Assembly: GCA_031550125.1 (NCBI GenBank)
Contig: JAVBOW010000022.1
Coordinates: 1 to 51,774 of the forward strand
Reading direction: 5' to 3'
Length of the DNA: 51,774 bases
Source of the DNA: JAVBOW01 sp031550125
Lineage (GTDB): Bacteria; Bacteroidota; Bacteroidia; Bacteroidales; Rikenellaceae
The notes below the pieces were generated by a model, which saw nothing but the letters and a program-made list of their open reading frames with translations, was not told where the DNA came from and did not search any database. Position numbers and translations under genes: made by a program. This document shows, piece after piece, positions 15,772 to 23,740 of the stretch (positions within the stretch are counted from its first letter, which is position 1; each line of letters starts with the position of its first letter).

Positions 15772-16379
15772 GGATAGATTATGTGGCTCGCCGCTGCGAG
15801 CAGGTTGTTTATCAGCAGCATATTGCCTGTCTCGGCCGCTCCAGTGCGACCTTTGAGGCCGAAAAAGTCGATGCAGGTCCCGCATGCCACCACGCGTACG
15901 CCCCGCGCGGCCAGCGCCGCCAGCGAAGAGGCGGTATCCGTACCCTCGGCGCAAAGCTTGACGCCCGAATTATAAAGCGCCACGACCGACGGGAGGCGGT
16001 CCAGTTCGCCAAGCGAATTGATACACATGCGCATAAGCATAGCTCCCAGCTCGTCGTCGCCCGACCCCATGACCTCACTCCTCAGGGCCACGGCATATCC
16101 GCCTGTACGCGGCTCAGGAGCCGCGCAGAAATCCTGAGGCGCAGGCGTCCCTGCCTGTACGCCTGCCGCGCCAACGGCGAAGGATATGCGGTAAACCCCG
16201 TCGCTATGCTCGCAGGATGGGGCCAGGCCGAGCGAGCCGAGGTAGCTCATAAGATTGTCGCGCGAGGTGGCGTTGTCGTTCAACACCGTAAATTCGCTCC
16301 CGGGAGCGGCTCCCGCAATGGCCCTGCGGGTTATGACCAAAGGCTCGGGACAAGCCCGGCCGCACGTATCTATTATCAT
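15768..16379 (-). CDS. yedF: YedF-like sulfurtransferase-like selenium metabolism protein
   Basis: This 203-residue protein has an N-terminal TusA-like domain with the CPxP motif (Cys10-Pro-Glu-Pro13) and a C-terminal DsrE-like domain with VACGTC (Cys166, Cys169). This two-domain layout is that of the YedF family found in selenium-using bacteria. Both domains in related proteins carry persulfide sulfur on cysteine; carrying or protecting selenium between the desulfurase and SelD is inferred. Its ATG shares one base with the mnmH stop (TAATG), and its stop overlaps the desulfurase GTG by 4 bases. The middle (about 70-92) is a low-complexity Ala/Gly/Pro linker. Confidence 0.88.
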   Translation of the reverse strand: MIIDTCGRACPEPLVITRRAIAGAAPGSEFTVLNDNATSRDNLMSYLGSLGLAPSCEHSDGVYRISFAVGAAGVQAGTPAPQDFCAAPEPRTGGYAVALRSEVMGSGDDELGAMLMRMCINSLGELDRLPSVVALYNSGVKLCAEGTDTASSLAALAARGVRVVACGTCIDFFGLKGRTGAAETGNMLLINNLLAAASHIIYP

Positions 16380-17395
16380 TATCGGGTTATTTCCAGTAGT
16401 TTTGCGGCGCTTCGTTCCATATCGGCGTTATCCGCCGTGAATTTTGGCGGATTGGCGTCCTCGGGGAGGTTGCGCGCATAGGATTTATCGTAATATTCGA
16501 GCGCCAGGCTTGCCGCCGCCCTAACGTCGCCCGCATCGAGCGCGGCTATGGCCGAGGCCGATTGCTCCGGCCCCATGCGTTTGGCTATGCGCCTGAAGGC
16601 GTCGGAGAGTTCCTCCGCGGGAAAAGCCCCGTATTCCACCATCAGACGGTCGAGCCGCTGCTCGCGAGCCATCTCCACCTCTATCACCCCGCCCGAGCGG
16701 AGCATGGTGAAAAGGGTCTGCGGGATGAAGACATGACCCACGAGCATGCTCTCGCCCTCGCACCATACTCTGCGCGAGGGGTCGAAATCCCTCATGCGTT
16801 CGTGCAAAAGGTTGATGAAATGCTCGGTTGTGGGTTGGGGGCGTTGCCCAAGGCCGCCGAAGGCCGACCCTTTGTGGCACGCGATGCCCTCCAGGTCGAG
16901 TACTTGCTCGCCCATTGCCTCCAACCGGCCCAGAAGTTCGGTCTTGCCGCATCCCGTCGCCCCGGCAAGCATGACGAAACGCCACGGATGGTTCTCCAGA
17001 AGGGCGTCGAAAGCCCTGCGCCAGCTTTTGTAACCCCCGTCGAGCAACGTCACGCGCAGGCCGGCCGTCTCCAGCAGCCACGCCACGCTTCCGCTGCGCA
17101 TGCCGCCGCGCCAGCAGTAGAGGAATATCTCCCTGCCGCCGCACAACTCTTTGGCAGCCCGTACTATGCCAGCCATTTTAGGCCCCACGAACTCCAGGCC
17201 CTTCTCTATGGCCTCCTCACGACCCGTTCGTACATAGAGCGTACCGACAACGGCTCGCTCCTCATCGCTGAAAAGGGGAATGTTGTACGCGCCGGGAATA
17301 TGCCCCGAGGCGAATTCGGCGGGTGTGCGTACGTCCACGACAACTCCGCCGCGGCTGAGATTCCAGAAATATTCCGCGCTTACCTTTCTTGCCAT
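16379..17395 (-). CDS. mnmH: tRNA 2-selenouridine synthase
   Basis: This 338-residue protein, also called SelU, replaces sulfur by selenium at the wobble uridine of tRNAs using selenophosphate, through a geranylated intermediate in E. coli. The N-terminal rhodanese domain has DVRTPAEFASGHIPGA at 21-36 and the active-site loop YCWRGGMRS with Cys94. The C-terminal domain has a Walker A motif GATGCGKT at 145-152. It is the first gene of the selenium operon, directly behind a -7 box at 17404-17411, with a leader of at most a few bases. The length is normal for the family (about 340-370). Confidence 0.94.
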   Translation of the reverse strand: MARKVSAEYFWNLSRGGVVVDVRTPAEFASGHIPGAYNIPLFSDEERAVVGTLYVRTGREEAIEKGLEFVGPKMAGIVRAAKELCGGREIFLYCWRGGMRSGSVAWLLETAGLRVTLLDGGYKSWRRAFDALLENHPWRFVMLAGATGCGKTELLGRLEAMGEQVLDLEGIACHKGSAFGGLGQRPQPTTEHFINLLHERMRDFDPSRRVWCEGESMLVGHVFIPQTLFTMLRSGGVIEVEMAREQRLDRLMVEYGAFPAEELSDAFRRIAKRMGPEQSASAIAALDAGDVRAAASLALEYYDKSYARNLPEDANPPKFTADNADMERSAAKLLEITR

Positions 17396-17403
17396 AAGTA
17401 TGG

Positions 17404-17411
17404 CAAAGGTA
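17404..17411 (-). promoter_or_regulatory. -7 box (TACCTTTG) of the selenium operon
   Basis: CAAAGGTA on the plus strand reads TACCTTTG on the minus strand. It lies 8 bases before the mnmH ATG and about 15 bases after the RsmI-like gene stop, so the selenium operon can be transcribed apart from the upstream genes, probably with an almost leaderless mRNA. Confidence 0.7.
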
Positions 17412-17426
17412 CAAAAAAAGGTGCGT

Positions 17427-18134
17427 TTACCGGCAACCTACGATAAATATAACCGGCCTCTTGTGCAATTCCGGCGCAGGAAGGCGTTTCCACTCCCCTA
17501 TGCTCGCCGTACGTATGAATTCCGTCTGTTCGAGGATATCGGCGGCCACCGTGAGCATGGTCTGCGGGGCGCACGCCGAGAGGAATTCGGCCAGCAGCTT
17601 GTCGTTGCGGTAAGGGGCCTCGATGAATATCTGCGACTGGCCCTCGGTCAGGGCCCTGCGCTCGTAGCGTCGTATGGCCTGCACGCGCTCCGGCGGCTTT
17701 ACGGGCAGGTAGCCGTTGAAGGCGAAAGATTGTCCGCACTGTCCCGACGCCGCCAGGGCCAGCAATATGGACGAAGGGCCGCTCAGCGCCCTCACCCTGA
17801 TGCCGCGCGCGTGGCACGCCGCCGCCAGCGCGGCTCCGGGATCGGCCACGCCGGGCATACCCGCCTCGCTTATCATGCCTGCGCTTACGCCCGCTTCCAG
17901 CGGAGCCACGAGCGTTTCCACCTCCTGCGGCAGGGTGTGTTCGTTGAGTTCTGCGAAACGGAGCGAGTCGATGGGTTTGCCTATGCCCGCCCGGCTGAGG
18001 AAACGGCGCGCCGAGCGGACGTTTTCCACTACAAAATAGTCCAGCGAGCGGACTGTCTCCATGTTGGCCTCGGGCATCGAGTCGTAATTCTCCCCTATGG
18101 GGCATGGTATCATGTAAAGTGTGCCTTTATCCAT
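17427..18134 (-). CDS. RsmI-like SAM-dependent methyltransferase (tetrapyrrole methylase fold)
   Basis: This 235-residue protein has the RsmI-type start GTLYMIPCPIGE, a VENVRSARRFL segment, the SEAGMPGVADPG motif (glycine-rich SAM site) and ALSGPSSILLALAASG. RsmI 2'-O-methylates C1402 of 16S rRNA. This protein is shorter than E. coli RsmI (about 286) and has CPIGENYDS in place of the usual TPIGNLEDI, so it may be the shorter Bacteroidota paralogue with a different target. ATG 18134 is chosen because it overlaps the murF-alr stop as TGATG and has AAGGGAG a few bases upstream; a GTG at 18137 is the alternative. Confidence 0.82.
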   Translation of the reverse strand: MDKGTLYMIPCPIGENYDSMPEANMETVRSLDYFVVENVRSARRFLSRAGIGKPIDSLRFAELNEHTLPQEVETLVAPLEAGVSAGMISEAGMPGVADPGAALAAACHARGIRVRALSGPSSILLALAASGQCGQSFAFNGYLPVKPPERVQAIRRYERRALTEGQSQIFIEAPYRNDKLLAEFLSACAPQTMLTVAADILEQTEFIRTASIGEWKRLPAPELHKRPVIFIVGCR

Positions 18135-20506
18135 CACTCCCTTGTGTAAATGCGTTTTACTCGGGCCGATATGCCCGTCATTATCTCGTAGGCTATCGTC
18201 CCGGACGCGGCGGCCATATCCTGCACGCGATAGCCCGGCTCGGGGCCGAAGACCGTGACCTGATCGCCCTCAGAGGCGTCGATGTCCGTTATGTCTATCA
18301 TGCAGGTGTCCATACACACGCGGCCCACTATGGGAGCCGGGCGACCAGATGCCAACATGCTCCACGCGCCGTTGGAGAGGCTGCGCCTCAGCCCGTCGGC
18401 GTATCCTATGGGGACGGTGGCTATGCGCCTGGGGGAATCTATGCGTCCTGCGCGGCCGTAACCCACCGTTTGCCCCGCCGGGATCTCCTTTATCTGCACT
18501 ATGCGGCTCCGGAGAGCGCTCACGGGACGCAGCGATGCGTCGTCCACCGCACTCACGCCATAAAGCCCTATACCCAGACGCACCATGTCGAAACGCGCCT
18601 CGGGGACGCGCTCGATGGCCGCGCTGTTCGACAGGTGGCGCAAAACGGGATACGGAAGGGCGGCGGCTATGCGGCCGCTCAGACAATCGAAGAGCAGCGT
18701 CTGCTGTTGAGTGAAACCGTCGTGCTGCGCCTCGTCCGAGGCGGCCAGATGCGAGAATACGCTCGCGACCCGCACCATCCTGCCTGCCGTGAGGCGGCTG
18801 ATGAGCGAATCGACGTCGGCCTCCTCGAAGCCCAGGCGGTGCATGCCCGTATCCAGCTTTATGTGTATGGGATAGTCCGTCTCGGAATGGCGCGTCAGGG
18901 CGTCCATAAAGGCTCCCAGCGAGGCGTGGCTGTAGATCTCCGGTTCGAGCCTTCCCTCTATCATCACGTCGAAACTGTCCTGATCGGCGTTAAGCACCAC
19001 TATGGGAGCCGTTATACCCCTCTGACGCAACATCATGCCCTCGTCGGCGAAGGCTACGGCAAGATAGTCTACCCCCTGGCGCTGCAACATGGCCGCCACT
19101 TCGAAACCGCCGTTGCCGTAGGAGAGCGCCTTGATCATGGCCATGACCTTGACCCCTGCGCCCGCCTTGGTCCGCAGATAACCAAGGTTATGCGCCATGG
19201 CGTCCAGATCCACCTCGAGCGTGGTGGTGTGCGTCTTGAGCTGCAGGGCGTGGCTGAGTTTTTCGAACTGCGAGGCGCGGTTGCCCTTCAGCAGGATGGT
19301 CTGTCCGGCAATGCCGCTCTGTTCCATGGAGGCTATATAGCTCTCCGTGGTGGGATGGAATTCATGTTCGCACTCGAAGAGATGGGCGTAACGGCGTATG
19401 CGGTCGCCTATGCCTACCAAGTGCCCAACGCCCGAATCGGCAACCATACGGGCCACCTTGGCGTAAAGCTCCCTGTCCGGCAGGCCGCTTTCGAGGATGT
19501 CGGATATGACCAGCATCTTGGGCTTGCCACCGGCGACGCTGCGCAGGTAGTCGAGCGCGATGGAGAGCGAATTGATATCGGAATTGTAAGAGTCGTTTAT
19601 TATCACCGAGCCGGCTATCCCCTCCCTGAGTTCGAGCCGCATGGCCACGGGCTGCAGCAGCGCCAGCCTCGACACCGTCTCCACATGGGGATAGCCGAGC
19701 GTGTCGTAAAGCGCCACCACCGAGGCGGCGTTCTCCTGCGCCGTTCGCTCGGAAAAATGCGCATAGGCCTCTTTCTGCGCGGCGGCGTCTACGAGCTTTA
19801 CCCCGCGCAGGTGTTTCAGGGCGCGTTCTATCCTTGTATAACGGCTGTTGTAGATCACCTTTCTGGCATGTTTGAAAAGCACTAGTTTTTCAGCCAGTTT
19901 CTGCCCCAGGCTCGAAAAGTTCTCCTGGTGGGAATCGCCTATATTGGTTATTATGCCTATGTCGGGACGGATCACAGCCTCCAGCCGCGCCATCTCGCCC
20001 GGGCGCGATATCCCCGCCTCTATCAGCGCCACGTCCTCGTCGCCGTTTATCATCAGCACGGACAGCGGCACGCCTATCTGCGAATTGTAGCTGCGCGGAC
20101 TGCGCGCCATCTTCATGCAATGGGGAGCTATCTGGGCCGCCCACTCCTTGACCACCGTCTTGCCGTTGCTGCCGGTGACGGCCACCACTATGCCGCCGAA
20201 GGCGTTGCGGTGATGCGCGGCCAGGGCCTGCAAGGCCGCCACACTGCTGCCTACATGCACGAAACCGGCCTCGGGCCACGCGCCGGCATCCACAGGACGC
20301 TCCACGACGAAAGCCCTCGCGCCGCGCTCGTAAAGCGCGCCTATATAGTCGTGTCCGTCATGGTTGACCCCCGCGATGGCGAAGAAGAGCGCCCCGTCGG
20401 TCTGCGCCGCGCTGCGCGAATCGGTAAATGCCGCGCGGCAGGTGTGGTCGCGTCCTTCGAACCTCCCGCCGCATATATCGGATATTTTGCTCAACAGATA
20501 TTCCAT
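18134..20506 (-). CDS. Bifunctional MurF ligase / alanine racemase fusion
   Basis: This 790-residue protein joins two peptidoglycan enzymes. Residues 1 to about 420 are MurF (UDP-MurNAc-tripeptide:D-Ala-D-Ala ligase), with the ATP loop TGSNGKT at 111-117, INDSYNSDINS and LLKGNRASQFE. From about residue 425 it is alanine racemase: LEVDLDAMAHNL, PLP-binding Lys459 (MIKALSYGNG), catalytic Tyr683 in VGYGR and the GRVCMDTCMIDIT strand. Making the D-Ala supply and the D-Ala-D-Ala ligase on one chain is a known Bacteroidota arrangement. The gene follows mutS2 by 5 bases. No separate murF or alr is seen. Confidence 0.94.
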   Translation of the reverse strand: MEYLLSKISDICGGRFEGRDHTCRAAFTDSRSAAQTDGALFFAIAGVNHDGHDYIGALYERGARAFVVERPVDAGAWPEAGFVHVGSSVAALQALAAHHRNAFGGIVVAVTGSNGKTVVKEWAAQIAPHCMKMARSPRSYNSQIGVPLSVLMINGDEDVALIEAGISRPGEMARLEAVIRPDIGIITNIGDSHQENFSSLGQKLAEKLVLFKHARKVIYNSRYTRIERALKHLRGVKLVDAAAQKEAYAHFSERTAQENAASVVALYDTLGYPHVETVSRLALLQPVAMRLELREGIAGSVIINDSYNSDINSLSIALDYLRSVAGGKPKMLVISDILESGLPDRELYAKVARMVADSGVGHLVGIGDRIRRYAHLFECEHEFHPTTESYIASMEQSGIAGQTILLKGNRASQFEKLSHALQLKTHTTTLEVDLDAMAHNLGYLRTKAGAGVKVMAMIKALSYGNGGFEVAAMLQRQGVDYLAVAFADEGMMLRQRGITAPIVVLNADQDSFDVMIEGRLEPEIYSHASLGAFMDALTRHSETDYPIHIKLDTGMHRLGFEEADVDSLISRLTAGRMVRVASVFSHLAASDEAQHDGFTQQQTLLFDCLSGRIAAALPYPVLRHLSNSAAIERVPEARFDMVRLGIGLYGVSAVDDASLRPVSALRSRIVQIKEIPAGQTVGYGRAGRIDSPRRIATVPIGYADGLRRSLSNGAWSMLASGRPAPIVGRVCMDTCMIDITDIDASEGDQVTVFGPEPGYRVQDMAAASGTIAYEIMTGISARVKRIYTRE

Positions 20507-20512
20507 AGCAAA

Positions 20513-22987
20513 TTATTGCTTGAATTTAACCACCGTTATTCCCGCCCCACCCAGATCGACATGCTCGTCCGAGGCGCTCTCCACATCGGGCATGGTTTTA
20601 AGGTAACGGCGTATCTCCTCTTTGAGCGCCCCGGTTCCCTTGCCATGCAATATACGTACCTGACTGGCTCCAACCATCAGCGCGTCGTCCATATACTGCT
20701 CTATCCTTTCGAGCGCCTCGGCGGCGCGCATGCCGCGCAGGTCTATGTTCTGGCTGAAATTCAGGCGGCGCTGCGAAACCTCTTCGCTTACCTTTATCGT
20801 GGATCGCGCAGGACGCGCCGCCTGTTTGTACTCTGCGCCGGATATCCACTCCAGACGGTCGAGGGCCACCGTGGTGCGCAGCTGGCCGAAAGCCACTTCC
20901 GCCTTTTTACCTTTTATATCTATCACCTCGCCCACGGCCTGCTGGTCGGTTATGCGTACTTTACTGCCGGGAGCTATCACGGAAACGGCGGTTTCGGCTA
21001 TCTCCACCTTCTCCACCTTGCGTTCTCCCTTGCGCTCGGCGCGGCGTCGCTGACGCTCCTTTATACGTTCCATCTGCGACTCTATGGCCACGCTGTCGGC
21101 CGAGGCGTCTTCGGCGTCGAGTTCGCGACGGAAATCCTCAAGCCCGCGGCGCGCGAAACGCACCCTCTCCTTATCGGCCTGGCTTTCGCGGATCTCCCGT
21201 ATGGTGTTCTCTATCTGTTTATTCGCCTGGGAAGTAAGTTGTTCCGCCTGCTCTTTCGCACCTTTTATTATCCTCGCGCGTTCCTGTTTTATTTTGGACA
21301 GTTCGGACTCGTATCTGGATTCGAGTTCCTCTATACGCCTCTCGGCCAGGCGTATGCTCTCGCGCCTCTGCTCCCAGTATCGTTTGTCGCGGGCGGCTTG
21401 GCGCAGGAGCGTCTCCACCTTCATCTGGTCGCTGCCGGCCTTTTGCGAAGCCGAGGCTATGATCTCTTCCGGCAGGCCTATCTTGCGCGCGATCTCCACG
21501 GCGAAAGAGCTGCCGGGAGTACCCATTTCGAGGCTGAAGAGCGGGCGGATGTTCTGCACGTCGAAGGTCATCGCTCCGTTGACCACCCCGCGGGCGTTGG
21601 CAGCGTAGTATTTAAGGTTGGAATAGTGGGTGGTTATCACACCCATGCACCCTTTGCTTTCCAGTTTTTCGAGGATGGCCTCGGCTATGGCTCCGCCGAT
21701 TACGGGTTCCGTCCCCGTGCCGAATTCGTCTATAAGCACCAGCGACCGGTGTCCGGCCGACGAAAGCATGCGCTTCATATTCTGCAGGTGCGACGAGTAG
21801 GTACTGAGGTCGTTGTCTATGGATTGGTCGTCGCCGATATCTATGTGCAGCGTTTCGAAGACCGGCAACTCCGAATTTTCGGAAACGGGTACGAGAAAAC
21901 CGCACTGAAACATGAACTGGACTATCCCCACCGTCTTTAAGCACACCGACTTACCGCCAGCGTTCGGCCCGGAGATGACCAGTATGCGCTTCTCGCGCGT
22001 AAGGCGCATGTCGAGCGGCACTATCTGCTTGCCCTCGCGCGCGAGCGTCTGCTCCAGAAGCGGATGGCGCGCCCGGCGCAACTCCAGGCGGCCGTCGTGC
22101 GAAACGATGGGCTTCACATAGCTGTTTGCCAGCGCGTGCGAAGCCTTGGCCCTGAGCATGTCCATTGTGGTTATGAAATCAGCCGCCGAAGAGATGGACT
22201 CGACGTCGGGTGCAAGCGACGCGGTGAATTCCGTAAGCAGGCGCACCACCTCGCGCCGCTCGGCGTATTCCAGCTCGCGCAGGCGGTTATTTATCTCCAC
22301 CACCTCCACCGGCTCTATGTACACCGTCCGGCCCGTGGCCGACTCGTCGAGGACGAATCCGTTTATCTTGCGTTTGTTGGTCGCGGACACCGGGATCACA
22401 GTGCGTCCTTCGCGTACCGAGAGCGACGCGTCGGCATCCACCAACCCGTCCGCCTGAGCCTTGGAGAGTACCGCCCTCAGGCGCTTCTCGGCCAGTCCCT
22501 CGCTTTCGCGGATGGAACGGCGCAGCGACGCAAGTTCGGCCGAAGCGCTATCGCGTACTTGTCCGAAACGGTCGATTATGCGGTCTATTCCGCGAATGAC
22601 GTGGCTAAGGTCGCTTGTGGCCGAAGCCAACTCTTTCAGCCCGTCGCACTCGCCCTCGGGCTGCGAGGCTATAAACCCGGCCATCTGCCCCGACACTTCC
22701 AGCCCGGCGCGCAGAAGAGCCATCTGGGCCTCGTCCAGGAAGGCCCCTTCCACGGCGGCCTTGGCCGCGATGCCGGTTATGTCGGCATACTCGCCCGTGG
22801 GGAAACCCGTCTGCATCATCAGCAGGCCGCGCAGCTGGTCGGCCAGCGCCAGGCGATGGCCTATCTCCTGCGCCGAGGCGGAAAAGAGCTGCGCGGCGAG
22901 TTTCTCACGTCCGCCTGCGGTGGTACACAGCGCCGCTACCTGCGCCCGGACGCGGCGGAAACCTATCTTGTCTTCGAAAGATGTCAT
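20513..22987 (-). CDS. mutS2: Endonuclease MutS2 with Smr domain
   Basis: This 824-residue protein has the MutS2 layout: an N-terminal helical lever/clamp region without the mismatch-recognition domain, the ABC ATPase with Walker A GPNAGGKS at 340-347, the signature region YSSHLQNMKRML, Walker B VLIDEFGTGTEP, a long charged coiled coil (about 520-640), and a C-terminal Smr nuclease domain from about residue 747 (IDLRGM, HGKGTGALK). MutS2 proteins suppress recombination or split collided ribosomes, depending on species. The start overlaps the rsmE stop by 4 bases (ATGA). Length is close to the usual 780-830. Confidence 0.95.
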   Translation of the reverse strand: MTSFEDKIGFRRVRAQVAALCTTAGGREKLAAQLFSASAQEIGHRLALADQLRGLLMMQTGFPTGEYADITGIAAKAAVEGAFLDEAQMALLRAGLEVSGQMAGFIASQPEGECDGLKELASATSDLSHVIRGIDRIIDRFGQVRDSASAELASLRRSIRESEGLAEKRLRAVLSKAQADGLVDADASLSVREGRTVIPVSATNKRKINGFVLDESATGRTVYIEPVEVVEINNRLRELEYAERREVVRLLTEFTASLAPDVESISSAADFITTMDMLRAKASHALANSYVKPIVSHDGRLELRRARHPLLEQTLAREGKQIVPLDMRLTREKRILVISGPNAGGKSVCLKTVGIVQFMFQCGFLVPVSENSELPVFETLHIDIGDDQSIDNDLSTYSSHLQNMKRMLSSAGHRSLVLIDEFGTGTEPVIGGAIAEAILEKLESKGCMGVITTHYSNLKYYAANARGVVNGAMTFDVQNIRPLFSLEMGTPGSSFAVEIARKIGLPEEIIASASQKAGSDQMKVETLLRQAARDKRYWEQRRESIRLAERRIEELESRYESELSKIKQERARIIKGAKEQAEQLTSQANKQIENTIREIRESQADKERVRFARRGLEDFRRELDAEDASADSVAIESQMERIKERQRRRAERKGERKVEKVEIAETAVSVIAPGSKVRITDQQAVGEVIDIKGKKAEVAFGQLRTTVALDRLEWISGAEYKQAARPARSTIKVSEEVSQRRLNFSQNIDLRGMRAAEALERIEQYMDDALMVGASQVRILHGKGTGALKEEIRRYLKTMPDVESASDEHVDLGGAGITVVKFKQ

Positions 22988-23688
22988 AATCTGAAAAAAT
23001 CATGGAACGCGAATACGGTCGCCAGGGCCGCCGTCTCCGTGCGCAGCCTCGACCGCCCGAGCGTAACGGCCGTGAAACCGTTTTCCAGGGCCAGAGCCAC
23101 CTCGGCCGGCGAAAAATCGCCCTCAGGCCCTATGAGCGCCAGCGCAGGGACCCCTTCACGGATGCAGTCCCCTATCCACACCTTATCGCCTTCGGAGCAG
23201 TGGGCTATCATCTTGACCCCCTCGAACGGCATGCGAACGACCTTCTCGAACGGCGTCATATCGTCCAGCACGGGATGGTAGGCCTTGAGCGACTGCTTAA
23301 CGGCCTCGGTAACCACCTTCAACGCCCTGTCGCCCCTCAGCGCGCGCCTCTCGGAACGACTGCATTCGAGCGGGACGATGCGATCCACGCCCACCTCGAC
23401 GGCCTTCTCCAGGAACCATTCGAAACGGTCGGCGTTCTTGGTGGGGGCTACGGCAACCGTAAGCGAATAGGGCAGCGGCTCGTGGTTCTCCGAGACGTCC
23501 GTCACCTCCACCTCGCACCCACGGGGATCGGCCCTAACCACCCTGGCGGCGTAGATATTGCCGCGACCGTCGGTAATATGCAACTCCCCGCCCACAGGAA
23601 GGCGCAAAACCCTGACGGCATGCGCCGACTCCTCGGCCGGTAAAACGTATCGTGGCAGGGTGATGCCGGGGGCATAAAAAAGTTGCAT
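22984..23688 (-). CDS. rsmE: 16S rRNA m3U1498 methyltransferase RsmE
   Basis: This 234-residue SPOUT-class enzyme methylates N3 of U1498 in 16S rRNA. The N-terminal PUA-like part has SAHAVRVLRLPVGGEL at about 21-35. The C-terminal trefoil knot has IGPEGDFSPAE at 186-196 and LGRSRLRTETAAL at 210-222. EAVKQS at 128-133 is the family's conserved helix. It starts a four-gene unit (rsmE, mutS2, murF-alr, RsmI-like) with overlaps or gaps of at most 5 bases. Its -7 box lies at 23716-23723. Confidence 0.95.
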   Translation of the reverse strand: MQLFYAPGITLPRYVLPAEESAHAVRVLRLPVGGELHITDGRGNIYAARVVRADPRGCEVEVTDVSENHEPLPYSLTVAVAPTKNADRFEWFLEKAVEVGVDRIVPLECSRSERRALRGDRALKVVTEAVKQSLKAYHPVLDDMTPFEKVVRMPFEGVKMIAHCSEGDKVWIGDCIREGVPALALIGPEGDFSPAEVALALENGFTAVTLGRSRLRTETAALATVFAFHDFFRL

Positions 23689-23707
23689 AACTTATCAAAT
23701 AATCGTA

Positions 23708-23723
23708 TAACTTTGCAAAGATA
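23708..23723. promoter_or_regulatory. Abutting face-to-face -7 boxes of rsmE and dcp-like genes
   Basis: TAACTTTG (23708-23715, plus strand) drives the peptidase gene, and CAAAGATA (23716-23723), read as TATCTTTG on the minus strand, drives rsmE. The boxes touch and face each other, so each start point should fall in the other's box. A TTG at 23683-23685 may be the plus-strand -33 element. Confidence 0.65.
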
Positions 23724-23740
23724 AAAAAACCGCAGAAGAT

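Noticed and set aside
15772..15954. Extended start for the cysteine desulfurase
   Set aside because: The extra residues are an Arg/Gly-rich out-of-frame reading of yedF. The fold starts at GTG 15771, which is coupled to the yedF stop.
18104..21940. Long open frames on the plus strand (593 and 670 codons) opposite murF-alr and mutS2
   Set aside because: They lie antisense to strongly supported genes, have His/Arg/Gly-rich composition and no recognisable motif; GC-rich DNA leaves the opposite strand open. The mirror frames at 29835-33671 fail for the same reason.
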